A stretch of 64,000 bases of DNA from Chryseobacterium sp. (GTDB lineage Bacteria; Bacteroidota; Bacteroidia; Flavobacteriales; Weeksellaceae), in assembly GCA_031286615.1 (NCBI GenBank), contig JAITUA010000003.1:520843-584842 (forward strand), written 5' to 3'. A model generated the notes under the pieces. The model was not told the DNA's origin and did no database searches. It was given only the letters and a program-made list of their open reading frames with translations. This document shows, one piece after another, positions 17,340-26,093 of this stretch; within the stretch, counting starts at the first letter, position 1, and the number at the start of each line of letters is the position of its first letter. The translations under genes and the position numbers were made by a program.

Positions 17340-20300
17340 TTAGTTTTTATAGTTGTATTTCATTTCTTTTAACACTTTTCCATCCACATCAATCACTTTT
17401 TCAAGTCTGCCAGCTGCATCATAAATATAGCGTTCTCTGATTCCTGATGGTGGAGTAATACTTCTTACCCCAACCAGTGGATCATAAGTGTAAGTAGTAA
17501 TATTATAGTTTACTAACCTGAAATAAGTACGGAAAACATCTAATTTAGTAACAAGCTGATTTTCCGCCTCCTCTGGCTGCAGATTATAAAATGATGGGTT
17601 AGCATCTTTTTGGGATGCTGTAAGAATATCTGCAAGTTGAGCTGTAGCACTTCCTTCAAGCTGTTCATAGGTAATGCCTTCTACTTTAGCAATAGGGTAT
17701 AACTTATTATATCCCCAAACTAAAGAAACTGGAATCCCACTCTTTGTAGTATACTGCAGAAGATTCCCTTTATCATCATACTTATCATATTTAACTTCAG
17801 TATCCCAACTGTCAGTCTTGATATCATATGACTGAGCAGAAGTCGGCAGGTAGTTATCCTGACTATCATATTTTGTTTGTGTAAAGCTTAGGGTTTTATT
17901 ATCTGAAGTAACCTTTGTAGATAATGGAATACCCGTCATGTTCTTATTAATAAGACGGGTATTTCCCCAATCATTGGCATAATCATAATCTGTGTAGATA
18001 ATTTGACTGTCAGAGGTTGTTAGCTTACTTGTATCCAGATTTCCAGAAGCATTATATGTCAATTCTGTTTTTTTCACCAAAGCTGAGTTGCCCAAAAAAG
18101 AGGTTTCAATGCTAGTTTTAAGTCTTCTTTTACCAGTAATAAGTGGACTCACTAAAAACTGATATTTAGTGACCGGCAGAGGATTTTGATAATTGTTACC
18201 AGTATAGGACAATCCAATTACAGGACAACCTGAATTAAACTGATAAGGATAAAAATTATTACTTGGGTCATAAAGCCCTGTAGATGTTTTAACAATCCCA
18301 AATGACGGGTATACCCCATAAGTATTGGGTAAATTATCATAGTTATTTATTTTTGAAGAGAGTTTATTATGATTCTGATCAAAAACTTCAATCAATGTAT
18401 TCTCCCCGTTGGAGGGAACATCTACTTTCGGCATACCTTTTAAGTAAGTTCCTTGTATGTTGGTAAAATAGTATTTTGTATAACCTTTAGTTGTTCCATC
18501 AATAACGCTTATATCTTTTTCAATAACCTCACTATAACCAAAAGGTTTATTTCCACCTAATCCAAAATCGCTGGAATTGATTGAAATATCATTAAAAATT
18601 GAAATAGGCTCACTAGGACATCCCCCGGTAGTTCCTGAAGGCAGAGATTTAGATGTTGCACCACTTATAAGGTTTATAGGGCTAAATGCATAAATTAATT
18701 TTCCACCATTATAAGTATATTCTTTATGGGATAATAATTTACTATTTTCATAGTTCTTTAATGATTTTATCCTTAAACCGCTTCCATAAGATATGGAAGT
18801 ATCAATATCTGTATTATCAAAATATGAAATACTACTTGATACAATCGCTCTATGGGTTCCATCTGTACTTCGGTAATTGATACCATTCTCAACATATACA
18901 TAATATTCGGTAGTTGGATCTGTATCATCAAGTACTGTTATTTCCTCACTCCATGTGAGCTGATGTGTTTGTTCAAAAACACTACCCGGAACATCCACTT
19001 TCCATTCTTTAATAACTGTCTCAACCTGTTGTCCATTAACCATCTTTTTCTTACGAAACTGTATTTTACATTTTGTCATTTCATTCCAATCACCATAGTG
19101 AACTTCCGGATAATTTGGCCCCATATAGCCGTCATATATGGTATTATAAAATTTTATTGTTTTATTGGGAAGCTTGAAGGAAGAACCTTTGACAAAAATA
19201 GCTCCATTTGGCTCTGCTCCTCGATGATTAACGGTTTGACCTTTATTACCATTTTGCAATTGAGTAGTAGTTGGTATAAACTGATTGGTAAATGTATTGG
19301 ATTCATACTCGAACTCAGTACGTCCACCCGTGGGGTAAAATATTTTCTTAAGTATATTTGTTGCCACAGAGTTCACATTTGTATATCTCATGCTCCCCAA
19401 ATAAGAACTGGGTGTTAATCCATAGTTTTTATAAGGAGCTGTTTTGAAATAATCAAAATACGATAAATCAGGAAGAAGATTATCACTTCCCACACCATTA
19501 CTATATCCGTAAAAATCTGAACTTTTCATCTTATCAGGCATTATATTGGTAGTATCATATTCAAAAGTATATGGAGGAATAGATGTCGGGACAGAATTAC
19601 CCAATTGATCATAGTTCACCTCTTGAATAGAATTTAATTTTAACCTTTTATTCTTATACCCTTCTTCCGGCGTATTATTAATGGAATTAATTGGAAAATA
19701 ATTTTGATTAAATACAAAACTTTTAATTTTCTTATTACTGTATTTTGACAGAATATCAACAGAACTTAATTTCTTGATTGGGGTCGCAGTAAAATGGGGT
19801 CGAATATCTTCCCTGCTATCCAAATTAAATTGTATTTTAGTATCCTCTGTTTCTATACCTATCAATGTTTTCTTATCATTAATTACAGCATTCGAACTAC
19901 TATTTTCAGCAGGGCTACCAGAAAAATTAGTAAGATGAACAACTTGTGTAGGATACTGCTGATAAGTACTCTCATCCTGATATGTGAATGTAACAGCTTT
20001 ACCACTTACAAGTTCAATTCTGCTAACTTTAAAAGTATATGACAAATCAGTGGTACTGGTCTGATCAGTTTTCGATTTTTCAACAGCATAAAAATAAAAT
20101 TTGTCTCCTTTGTTGGTAGTCGCTATCCAACCTTCAGTATTCCTGGAGAATTTTACATCATCATTACTTTCTAAAAATAAGATTTCACTGTTATTCTCCG
20201 GATTGTAAAAAAACCTTCCGGAATATCCATAAAAATTGTATGAAAAAATATCCGGCTGTCCCTTTTTACTCTTTAAACTGGTTATAATATCATAAGAATC

Positions 20301-20807
20301 ATCTGTTGCTGGCTGAGCTCCTCCGGGAAGAAGACCTACATTATAATCATTGGCACCATATTGAAGTCTATACATTGGACTCTCCGATTGAACAGTGGGA
20401 AAATTATTTTTAAAAATACTATAACCCAATGTGCTGGCAAAACCATCTCCTCCTGTTACAAAGTCTTCGCTACCTCTAATCTCCTGTATAATAGTTCCTT
20501 CAGGCAAAAAATTCCATCCAAGGCCTACCCATGTAGCTTCATCAGCAACTTTAATACCTGAGGTATGATAACTTAAAGCTAATGGAATTTCAATATTATC
20601 TATTTTAAGAGTATAAAGAGGTATTGAAACTTCTGCTGTTCCAGTATAATGACCTACAGGAATATCTCCAAACCTGCCTAATAATGCAACTTCAGGAGAT
20701 GTAGGAACATTTTTCACACTTGGGTCATATTGGTTGACTGTAGTTTGCCCTGAAGCATTATTTAATGTAGCTAATAATAAAATTATAGCTATTGTAGTTT
20801 TCTTCAT
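17340..20807 (-). CDS. Large exported RHS/YD-type partner protein
   Basis: This 1155-aa protein has a signal peptide (TTIAIILLLATLNNASGQ). The N-terminal region (PVGHYTGTAEVSIPLYTLKI..., LSYHTSGIKVADEATWVGLGWNF) is typical of the large proteins that precede DUF6443/RHS proteins in Flavobacteriia. The C-terminus has YD-type repeats (YDKYDDKGNLLQYTTKSG, RYIYDAAGRLEKVIDVDGKVLKEMKYNY). It ends 5 bp before the RHS gene. The pair recalls the split B/C shell of Tc toxins, where two beta-rich proteins make one cocoon, but no TcA-like gene is present. The function of this protein in Bacteroidota is not established as far as I know. Confidence 0.75.
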   Translation of the reverse strand: MKKTTIAIILLLATLNNASGQTTVNQYDPSVKNVPTSPEVALLGRFGDIPVGHYTGTAEVSIPLYTLKIDNIEIPLALSYHTSGIKVADEATWVGLGWNFLPEGTIIQEIRGSEDFVTGGDGFASTLGYSIFKNNFPTVQSESPMYRLQYGANDYNVGLLPGGAQPATDDSYDIITSLKSKKGQPDIFSYNFYGYSGRFFYNPENNSEILFLESNDDVKFSRNTEGWIATTNKGDKFYFYAVEKSKTDQTSTTDLSYTFKVSRIELVSGKAVTFTYQDESTYQQYPTQVVHLTNFSGSPAENSSSNAVINDKKTLIGIETEDTKIQFNLDSREDIRPHFTATPIKKLSSVDILSKYSNKKIKSFVFNQNYFPINSINNTPEEGYKNKRLKLNSIQEVNYDQLGNSVPTSIPPYTFEYDTTNIMPDKMKSSDFYGYSNGVGSDNLLPDLSYFDYFKTAPYKNYGLTPSSYLGSMRYTNVNSVATNILKKIFYPTGGRTEFEYESNTFTNQFIPTTTQLQNGNKGQTVNHRGAEPNGAIFVKGSSFKLPNKTIKFYNTIYDGYMGPNYPEVHYGDWNEMTKCKIQFRKKKMVNGQQVETVIKEWKVDVPGSVFEQTHQLTWSEEITVLDDTDPTTEYYVYVENGINYRSTDGTHRAIVSSSISYFDNTDIDTSISYGSGLRIKSLKNYENSKLLSHKEYTYNGGKLIYAFSPINLISGATSKSLPSGTTGGCPSEPISIFNDISINSSDFGLGGNKPFGYSEVIEKDISVIDGTTKGYTKYYFTNIQGTYLKGMPKVDVPSNGENTLIEVFDQNHNKLSSKINNYDNLPNTYGVYPSFGIVKTSTGLYDPSNNFYPYQFNSGCPVIGLSYTGNNYQNPLPVTKYQFLVSPLITGKRRLKTSIETSFLGNSALVKKTELTYNASGNLDTSKLTTSDSQIIYTDYDYANDWGNTRLINKNMTGIPLSTKVTSDNKTLSFTQTKYDSQDNYLPTSAQSYDIKTDSWDTEVKYDKYDDKGNLLQYTTKSGIPVSLVWGYNKLYPIAKVEGITYEQLEGSATAQLADILTASQKDANPSFYNLQPEEAENQLVTKLDVFRTYFRLVNYNITTYTYDPLVGVRSITPPSGIRERYIYDAAGRLEKVIDVDGKVLKEMKYNYKN

Positions 20808-20822
20808 GAAAATAATTAGGTT

Positions 20823-22385
20823 TTATTTCTTAATCAGCTTTGCATTTGCCGTTTTATTGGTATCAGTTTTTATAGTCACCAGATAAGCTCCCTGAATGAG
20901 TGTCTGAGTATTGATCTTAGTCACTCTATTTTTTGTTTTCAGACTCTGAAGCTGCCTTCCACTCATGTCATATAACAGAATATCCGCATCCTTAAAATCA
21001 AATCCAATTTCTACATAAGCATAATCAGACACTGGATTCGGATAGATCTTGATATCGTATCTTTCAATCAGCTGATCAACCTGTTTATCTCCAAGCTTTA
21101 CAATCTTCCAGTTCTCTTTTCCGAGTTCTTCTGCACTGGTTCCTGCCAGAATAATGGAACCATCTCTATTTAATTTCAGATCAGAAAGCCTTTCTGCTTT
21201 TTGTCTGGATTCTCCAGTTATATGTTTTCTCCACTGCTCATTTCCAGTGTGATCAAGATACAGCATCCAGAAGGTTTCATCATCTGTTTCTGCTCTTCCT
21301 TCTGCCTGAGTGTAACCTCCTAATAAGATTCCTTTGGAAGATCTATCGTCTGCAGAATGTAGTATACTCATACCCATTAAAATATCACGATTTCCAAAAT
21401 TGTAGGATTTCTGCCACTCTTCATCGCCTCTTTCATTGAATGATATCAGCCAAAGATCCGAACCTTCTTCAAGGCCTGCCGTTTTATTCCCCGACCTTTC
21501 TGATCTGGATTCTCCACCAATGATAAAGCCAGTTGAAGTTAATGCCAGAGTTCTGATATGATCATCTCCTTTTCCTCCAAAATTCTTTTCCCATTCTACC
21601 CTTCCGTTTTTGTCCAACTTGATGATCCAGTAATCACCCTCACCAAAGTTTTCCGTTTTCTTTGTTCCTCCCACTGAACTTCTTGAATAGATTCCAAGCA
21701 ATGCTCCTCCATCTCTCGTTGGAATCATTTTCTCTACTTCATCTAAGCCTTTTCCCCCTAAGATTATTTGGGATAACTCTTTTCCATCTTTATCCAGTTT
21801 TGTGATCAAAACATCTTTAGAGCCGTAACCTTTCATTTTGGAATCCTGAGCGGAGCCGAAGGATCCGGCAACAAAGAATCCTAAATCTGTGGTTTGAATA
21901 ACAGCCCTTGCTTCTTCATCAGAAGAACTTCCCAAAGTCTTTTGCCATAGTTCATCTCCGAATTCGTTAATCCGGATCAGCCAGATATCCGAGCCCCCTC
22001 TGGAATCATCTTTTTTATCCAAACCTTTACCTGAATAGGAAGTTCCGGTTAATAGAAATCCACCATCCTGTGTTGTGACTGTAGCTGATAAATAATCATG
22101 GTTGGATCCTGAAAAATATTTCTCCCAAACTTCTTCTCCCTGCTGATTCAATTTTACCAGATGGAAATCATAACCATTATTTGGCTTTTGGCTACCGGCC
22201 GCTAGCGATTGGCTTTTGGCCTGAATGCTGCTTCCCGTGATAAGATATTGCTGATCGATTGTTGCAGTAACCTGACTAAGAAAATCCTGCGTAGAGGATT
22301 TGATGTCTTTCTGCCATACCACTTCCTGGCCAGAAATGCTCAGGACGGTGCATATAGTAAATGCATTGAGAGAGAGTTTCTTCAT
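20823..22385 (-). CDS. T9SS-sorted propeller-like surface protein
   Basis: This 520-aa protein starts with a short signal peptide and contains six or more repeats of the form DGGFLLTGTSYSGKG..., SDIWLIRINEFGDELWQK.LGSSSDEEA, which suggests a beta-propeller. It ends with a type IX secretion sorting domain (IYPNPVSDYAYVEI...LYDMSGRQLQSL...GAYLVTI, residues about 440-520). It is therefore exported across the outer membrane by the T9SS and probably anchored or released there. It is first in the unit that continues into the RHS pair (15-bp gap), so the surface protein and the RHS proteins are probably made together. Binding partners are unknown. Confidence 0.82.
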   Translation of the reverse strand: MKKLSLNAFTICTVLSISGQEVVWQKDIKSSTQDFLSQVTATIDQQYLITGSSIQAKSQSLAAGSQKPNNGYDFHLVKLNQQGEEVWEKYFSGSNHDYLSATVTTQDGGFLLTGTSYSGKGLDKKDDSRGGSDIWLIRINEFGDELWQKTLGSSSDEEARAVIQTTDLGFFVAGSFGSAQDSKMKGYGSKDVLITKLDKDGKELSQIILGGKGLDEVEKMIPTRDGGALLGIYSRSSVGGTKKTENFGEGDYWIIKLDKNGRVEWEKNFGGKGDDHIRTLALTSTGFIIGGESRSERSGNKTAGLEEGSDLWLISFNERGDEEWQKSYNFGNRDILMGMSILHSADDRSSKGILLGGYTQAEGRAETDDETFWMLYLDHTGNEQWRKHITGESRQKAERLSDLKLNRDGSIILAGTSAEELGKENWKIVKLGDKQVDQLIERYDIKIYPNPVSDYAYVEIGFDFKDADILLYDMSGRQLQSLKTKNRVTKINTQTLIQGAYLVTIKTDTNKTANAKLIKK

Positions 22386-22492
22386 TCCCTTATTGTCGCT
22401 TTTTGAGTTATTAATTAGTTTTTATTAAAATGCGGCTAATTTAACGTTTTTTAATAAACAAATGATGAAATATTTTTATTATAACTAAACTT

Positions 22493-22521
22493 CAAATTTA
22501 TTTAACAAAAATAGACTGCAA
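22493..22521 (-). promoter_or_regulatory. Promoter of the T9SS-protein/RHS unit
   Basis: On the minus strand a perfect -7 box TAAATTTG (22500-22493) is preceded, 18 bp upstream, by TTG (22521-22519) within TTTTTG. The leader to the ATG at 22385 is about 100 nt. Spacing and sequence fit the Flavobacterium consensus. Confidence 0.6.
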
Positions 22522-22732
22522 AAACGACAAAACCTGTTGCATTTCATAACTTCACAAGATAAATGAAAGCATAACAAAGTCTTATTCTTGCGATAAAGAT
22601 TTAAACAATAAATATAATCTGAGATTTGAATTATAATAAAATTTACATTTAAAATAAATTACGTAGTATTTGCTTAATTTTGACTCAAACGAACCAAATC
22701 ATCGATAAAAGTGTTTGAAGATACGCTCGTTA

Positions 22733-22751
22733 AGGTCACCAAAAGCCAAAT
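22733..22751 (+). repeat. Direct repeat of tRNA-Arg 3' end, right copy (tRNA remnant)
   Basis: The 19-bp AGGTCACCAAAAGCCAAAT is identical to 12431-12449. Just upstream, TTTGAA (near 22715) and CG before the repeat recall the T-arm of the same tRNA, and a related terminator hairpin follows at 22747-22786, so a decayed 3' half of the tRNA region seems to be present. This gap between genes (22386-22833) holds only the unit promoter, this remnant and the hairpin. Confidence 0.6.
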
Positions 22752-22786
22752 GGCACCAACTTTTCTAGTTGGTGCCATTTATTTTA
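22747..22786. terminator. Hairpin after tRNA remnant, probable terminator of response-regulator gene
   Basis: AATGGCACCAACT/AGTTGGTGCCATT forms a perfect stem with a short loop and Ts on both sides. It lies 50 bp beyond the stop of the minus-strand response regulator and resembles the tRNA terminator at 12445. Confidence 0.75.
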
Positions 22787-22833
22787 TTCTTGATTCCAAA
22801 ATAAGCCAGATATTTGGGCTGTGAATAGAATAT

Positions 22834-23481
22834 TTACTGATTATACAGCCTGAGAATCTCCACCAATTCAGGTATGGATCGTATTTTCAGCTTCTCAAAC
22901 AACCTGTTTTTGTAAGTGCTGATCGTCGATGAATGAAGATTCAGTTGGTTGGAAATTTCTTTAAGGGGAAGACCTTCTGCAAGCTTATTGGCAATTTGTA
23001 ATTCGCGGTCTGATAACGCTTCAAAGGGAGATTTTTTTGCCGCGCCATTTAATGATTCTAAAAGAATCGCTTCTTTTATGTTATCACTGATATATCGCCC
23101 CTTGCTGAGCATTGCCGTTAAAGCAGTCTCAATGACTTCAGTGGAGCTTAGCTTGCTTAGATAGCCACCAGCACCCATTTTCAGATAACGCATCCCATAC
23201 AGCTCTTCATCCTGTGAAGAAAATATTAGAATTTTTAATTCAGGTTGGTGAATTTTTATGTAATCTATTGCTTCCTGAACAGTACCATTAGGCATATTAA
23301 CATCCATAATAGCCAGATCAAATTCTTCTTTCTGAATTAATTTATACAGTGATTTATAATCCTCTACTTCTGAAATTATGGCATCGGGTCTGAATCGTTT
23401 GATTGTTTGTATCAAACCCATTCGAACGATACCATGATCATCTGCTACAACAATGCGAATGTTTACTTTTAAACCCATCAT
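22834..23481 (-). CDS. NarL/LuxR-family response regulator
   Basis: This 215-aa protein has a receiver domain (VVADDHGIVRMGL; phospho-acceptor Asp60 in DLAIMDVNMPNG; FSSQDEELYGMRYLKMGAGGYLSK) and a C-terminal LuxR-type helix-turn-helix (LSDRELQIANKLAEGLPLKEISNQL...STYKNRLFEKL). Its start overlaps the kinase stop by 4 bp, so the two form a coupled pair. The pair lies downstream of the fibre locus on the same strand, separated by 440 bp, and could control it, but no binding site is proven. Confidence 0.92.
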   Translation of the reverse strand: MMGLKVNIRIVVADDHGIVRMGLIQTIKRFRPDAIISEVEDYKSLYKLIQKEEFDLAIMDVNMPNGTVQEAIDYIKIHQPELKILIFSSQDEELYGMRYLKMGAGGYLSKLSSTEVIETALTAMLSKGRYISDNIKEAILLESLNGAAKKSPFEALSDRELQIANKLAEGLPLKEISNQLNLHSSTISTYKNRLFEKLKIRSIPELVEILRLYNQ

Positions 23482-24212
23482 TCTATAAATTTACGTAAAA
23501 AAAGAGAAACCGTAGTTCCTTTATTTTCAGTGGAAATGATTTGTATATTTCCATGCAGCAAGGATATAAAATTTTTTACAATTTTCAAACTTAATCCAGC
23601 TCCTTTCTCTCCTGCAGTTCCCAGGAATATGGGATTACCATGATTGTAGATCGTAGGTAAATACTTCTCATGTATTCCTGTTCCGAAATCAATCACAGAA
23701 AGCACAACCTCATCACCTTCTGTAATTACTTGTAAACAAATATCTTGCCCAGAAAAGGAGTATTTTACCGCATTGTTAAAAATTTTGTCTAAAACATATT
23801 CGAGCAACATGCGATCGCTTGTAAGAAATGCATTGTGATCTCCTTTAAAATAAAATTTAATATTTTTTTCGTTTAATTTAGCTGCATATTTTTCTTCCAA
23901 ATAGTGAAAAAGATCCATCACCATGATTTTTACGGGTTTAATCTTAAATTCTCCGTATTGTGTTTTTAGCCAGGCAATGCTGTCCTGGGTAGTTTGCAGA
24001 TTCTTCTGGGCATCACGTTTTACCTGTGGCAACAACTTAAAAAAATCTTCCTCACTTAAAGTCTTTTGCTCTAGCTCTTCTATAAGCCACAGAAAAGTTC
24101 CAAACAGTTCTTTTGAGTCATGAGACAATATCGAGATCAGTCCGTTCTTGAAATTGATTTCGTTTTCCAGTCTTTCGATTTTTAATTGTAGTTCGTTGAT
24201 AAAATCATTCAT
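23478..24212 (-). CDS. Soluble sensor histidine kinase
   Basis: This 244-aa protein has no membrane segment. A coiled-coil start (INELQLKIERLENEINFKNG) leads into the dimerisation helix with ILSHDSKELFGTF (phospho-acceptor His31). The ATPase domain follows, with N box FNNAVKYS, G1 DFGTGI and GEKGAGLSLKIVKNF as G2. There is no separate sensory domain, so it must read a cytoplasmic cue or a partner protein. It is the first gene of a two-gene unit with the NarL-type regulator. Confidence 0.9.
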   Translation of the reverse strand: MNDFINELQLKIERLENEINFKNGLISILSHDSKELFGTFLWLIEELEQKTLSEEDFFKLLPQVKRDAQKNLQTTQDSIAWLKTQYGEFKIKPVKIMVMDLFHYLEEKYAAKLNEKNIKFYFKGDHNAFLTSDRMLLEYVLDKIFNNAVKYSFSGQDICLQVITEGDEVVLSVIDFGTGIHEKYLPTIYNHGNPIFLGTAGEKGAGLSLKIVKNFISLLHGNIQIISTENKGTTVSLFLRKFIE

Positions 24213-24370
24213 AAATTAAGTATCAAAGGTTTTAGAAGCTTTTCGAATTATTTTTTTGAAAAAAGGCAGAAAGAATTATATTGTTTAAATGCGAATAAAA
24301 ACATCCAGTTCAGGCCCTTCTTCAGGAGCTGGCAAGTTATAAAAAATATCATATTAGTAGAAAAAAACAA

Positions 24371-24400
24371 ATGGGATTTACTTGAAATAGTAAATCCCAT
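24371..24400. terminator. Hairpin terminator below fibre operon
   Basis: ATGGGATTTA/TAAATCCCAT with a ten-base loop is flanked by a run of seven As on the left (Ts for the minus strand). It lies 250 bp after the stop of the tip-protein gene. Otherwise the gap 24213-24649 holds nothing I can assign. Confidence 0.65.
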
Positions 24401-24649
24401 ATTTTATCTTACTAAAATCCGGATTGCACAAAAAGGCAAAGTTGAAATTCATTAAAAGCGCTGAATTATTTAGAAAATCATTTCAACGAAAATGCTAATG
24501 TTGTTATTGTCATAGCAAACATCAGGAGACTAACTCATCAAATTTAATTCAAACAGCTTTTGAATTTTCTAATGCTGTTAATTTATCAATATCGTACTGA
24601 TCTACAATTGATTACTACTATTGAAGTAGTCCATAAGGAGAAAGTACTG

Positions 24650-26083
24650 TTAAATTGCTGTAAAGCTATAATAAACATTGATAGAGTAAGTGGTATTTTC
24701 CTTACCTACCAAACTTTGGGCACCCGCAGGTGGTATAGTGTATCTTACGTTCAGACCCCGGTCCAAAACCGGTGCTCCGTTAAAGAGTATTTTTTGAGGT
24801 GTTTTGGATAAGGGAGCAGTTACAGAACTTCCATCCACGCCAATTTGTAAAATATTTGAATTGATGTTGGTCTGCAGGCCTCCTTTCTTGAAATAATTTT
24901 CATCCGATTTTACATAGAGCTCAAAATTTTCATTATTGGATAACATAATTTGGTTGGGAACAATTTGTGACTGACCATCAGTATAATGGGCAGCGGTATT
25001 AAAATTGAAGTTTACATTGCGTCCGGAACTGGGGATGGTGATCTCCGACAGAGGAAGCACCTTTAACTGAACAGCCGTATTTTGCAGACTGTTAATTGAG
25101 TTATCTGTACTTCTGGCATTGAAGTTCAATTCAAACGTATAAGTTCCGGCTTCAAAAAAAAGGTTTTTAAAGTCATCCGCAGACACATAAAGCTCTGGAA
25201 TAAAACTGTTTCTATTTCCTGCCACAACACTGAAATTAGCTGCGGAAAAATTCTGAAAATCGGCAGATAAGGCTTTGGTCGTAAGTGCAGATCCATTACT
25301 ACCCAATTTAATACTTGCTATATTTCTGGTTCCTGGAACACCTTTAGAAGAAGTGAACTGAATGTTTGTGGAAGCAGCTTTCGCCCAAAAATTAAAATCA
25401 ACTGTATGCGCGATTTCCGTATTCCCCAAATTCCACACCCGCGTACCAGTATTGCGGTAGTCATTCAAAGAAGATATTTCTATATATTTTGTTAAAGAGT
25501 TTGCAACCCATCGCATAGATGAAGGAATGACTAAAATTGTTTTAAAATTACGTGGTGTAAAGTCATTATAATTCTGAGTTATATCCATGGAGTAATTCCC
25601 GGCCCGAAAGGCATTGGCAGTAAATTGCGAGGCAGGAATTTTAAATGTAAAATTGATATTTCCCCGGTTGAATCCTCCTCCGAGACTGGTGGATGGCGGT
25701 TCAAACCATTTTACAGCGCTTGTACTGAACGACTGAAAACCTGGTAAATAACCTGTTAGTCCGGTATATGGCAGCTGCCCGCCCATACTTTCTAACTGCC
25801 ACAGAAGAGTGGAACCGGGTAAAGTAGATGAGGAAGAAGAGTGAGTAAAAGTTGGTCCGGAAACAGAGGTAAATGTAGGAGCTATTGGGAGTAATCCCAA
25901 AAAGGTATAATCCCAGTTTGTTCTGTTTGCGTTCGTCATTACCCTTGTAGGTACTGAGGTAAATTCGCTCCTGTTAAAAATATTACTGTCAGGAATCGAC
26001 AGGTACACATCCTGAGCTTGCGTGACTGCAGATCCGCAAAACACGGTAAAAATTCCTATTAAAAAAGCCCTCATCTTTTTCAT
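24650..26083 (-). CDS. Two-domain tip protein (putative adhesin) of chaperone-usher-like system
   Basis: This 477-aa protein has a signal peptide ending near TQAQ. Residues about 25-340 are beta-rich and unique. The last 135 residues (from about 343) match the separate pilin-like subunits of the same locus: VNFNFNTAAHY corresponds to VDFNYATAADY, NENFELYVKSDENYF to TKNFNVKVKAGGANF, and the end YSINVYYSFTAI to YTQTVTYTATAL. A unique N-terminal domain on a pilin-like C-terminal domain is the plan of two-domain adhesins at the tips of chaperone-usher fibres. The gene is last in the chaperone-usher-tip unit (10-bp gap). The ligand is unknown. Confidence 0.7.
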   Translation of the reverse strand: MKKMRAFLIGIFTVFCGSAVTQAQDVYLSIPDSNIFNRSEFTSVPTRVMTNANRTNWDYTFLGLLPIAPTFTSVSGPTFTHSSSSSTLPGSTLLWQLESMGGQLPYTGLTGYLPGFQSFSTSAVKWFEPPSTSLGGGFNRGNINFTFKIPASQFTANAFRAGNYSMDITQNYNDFTPRNFKTILVIPSSMRWVANSLTKYIEISSLNDYRNTGTRVWNLGNTEIAHTVDFNFWAKAASTNIQFTSSKGVPGTRNIASIKLGSNGSALTTKALSADFQNFSAANFSVVAGNRNSFIPELYVSADDFKNLFFEAGTYTFELNFNARSTDNSINSLQNTAVQLKVLPLSEITIPSSGRNVNFNFNTAAHYTDGQSQIVPNQIMLSNNENFELYVKSDENYFKKGGLQTNINSNILQIGVDGSSVTAPLSKTPQKILFNGAPVLDRGLNVRYTIPPAGAQSLVGKENTTYSINVYYSFTAI

Positions 26084-26093
26084 ACTTTTAAAT

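Noticed and set aside
18852-19418. 188-codon plus-strand reading frame
   Set aside because: It lies inside the 1155-aa RHS-type gene on the other strand, and its translation is an odd Cys/Ile/Phe-rich shadow without family features.
24560-24811. 83-codon plus-strand reading frame
   Set aside because: It overlaps the end of the tip-protein gene and lacks protein-like composition; the tip gene is well supported.
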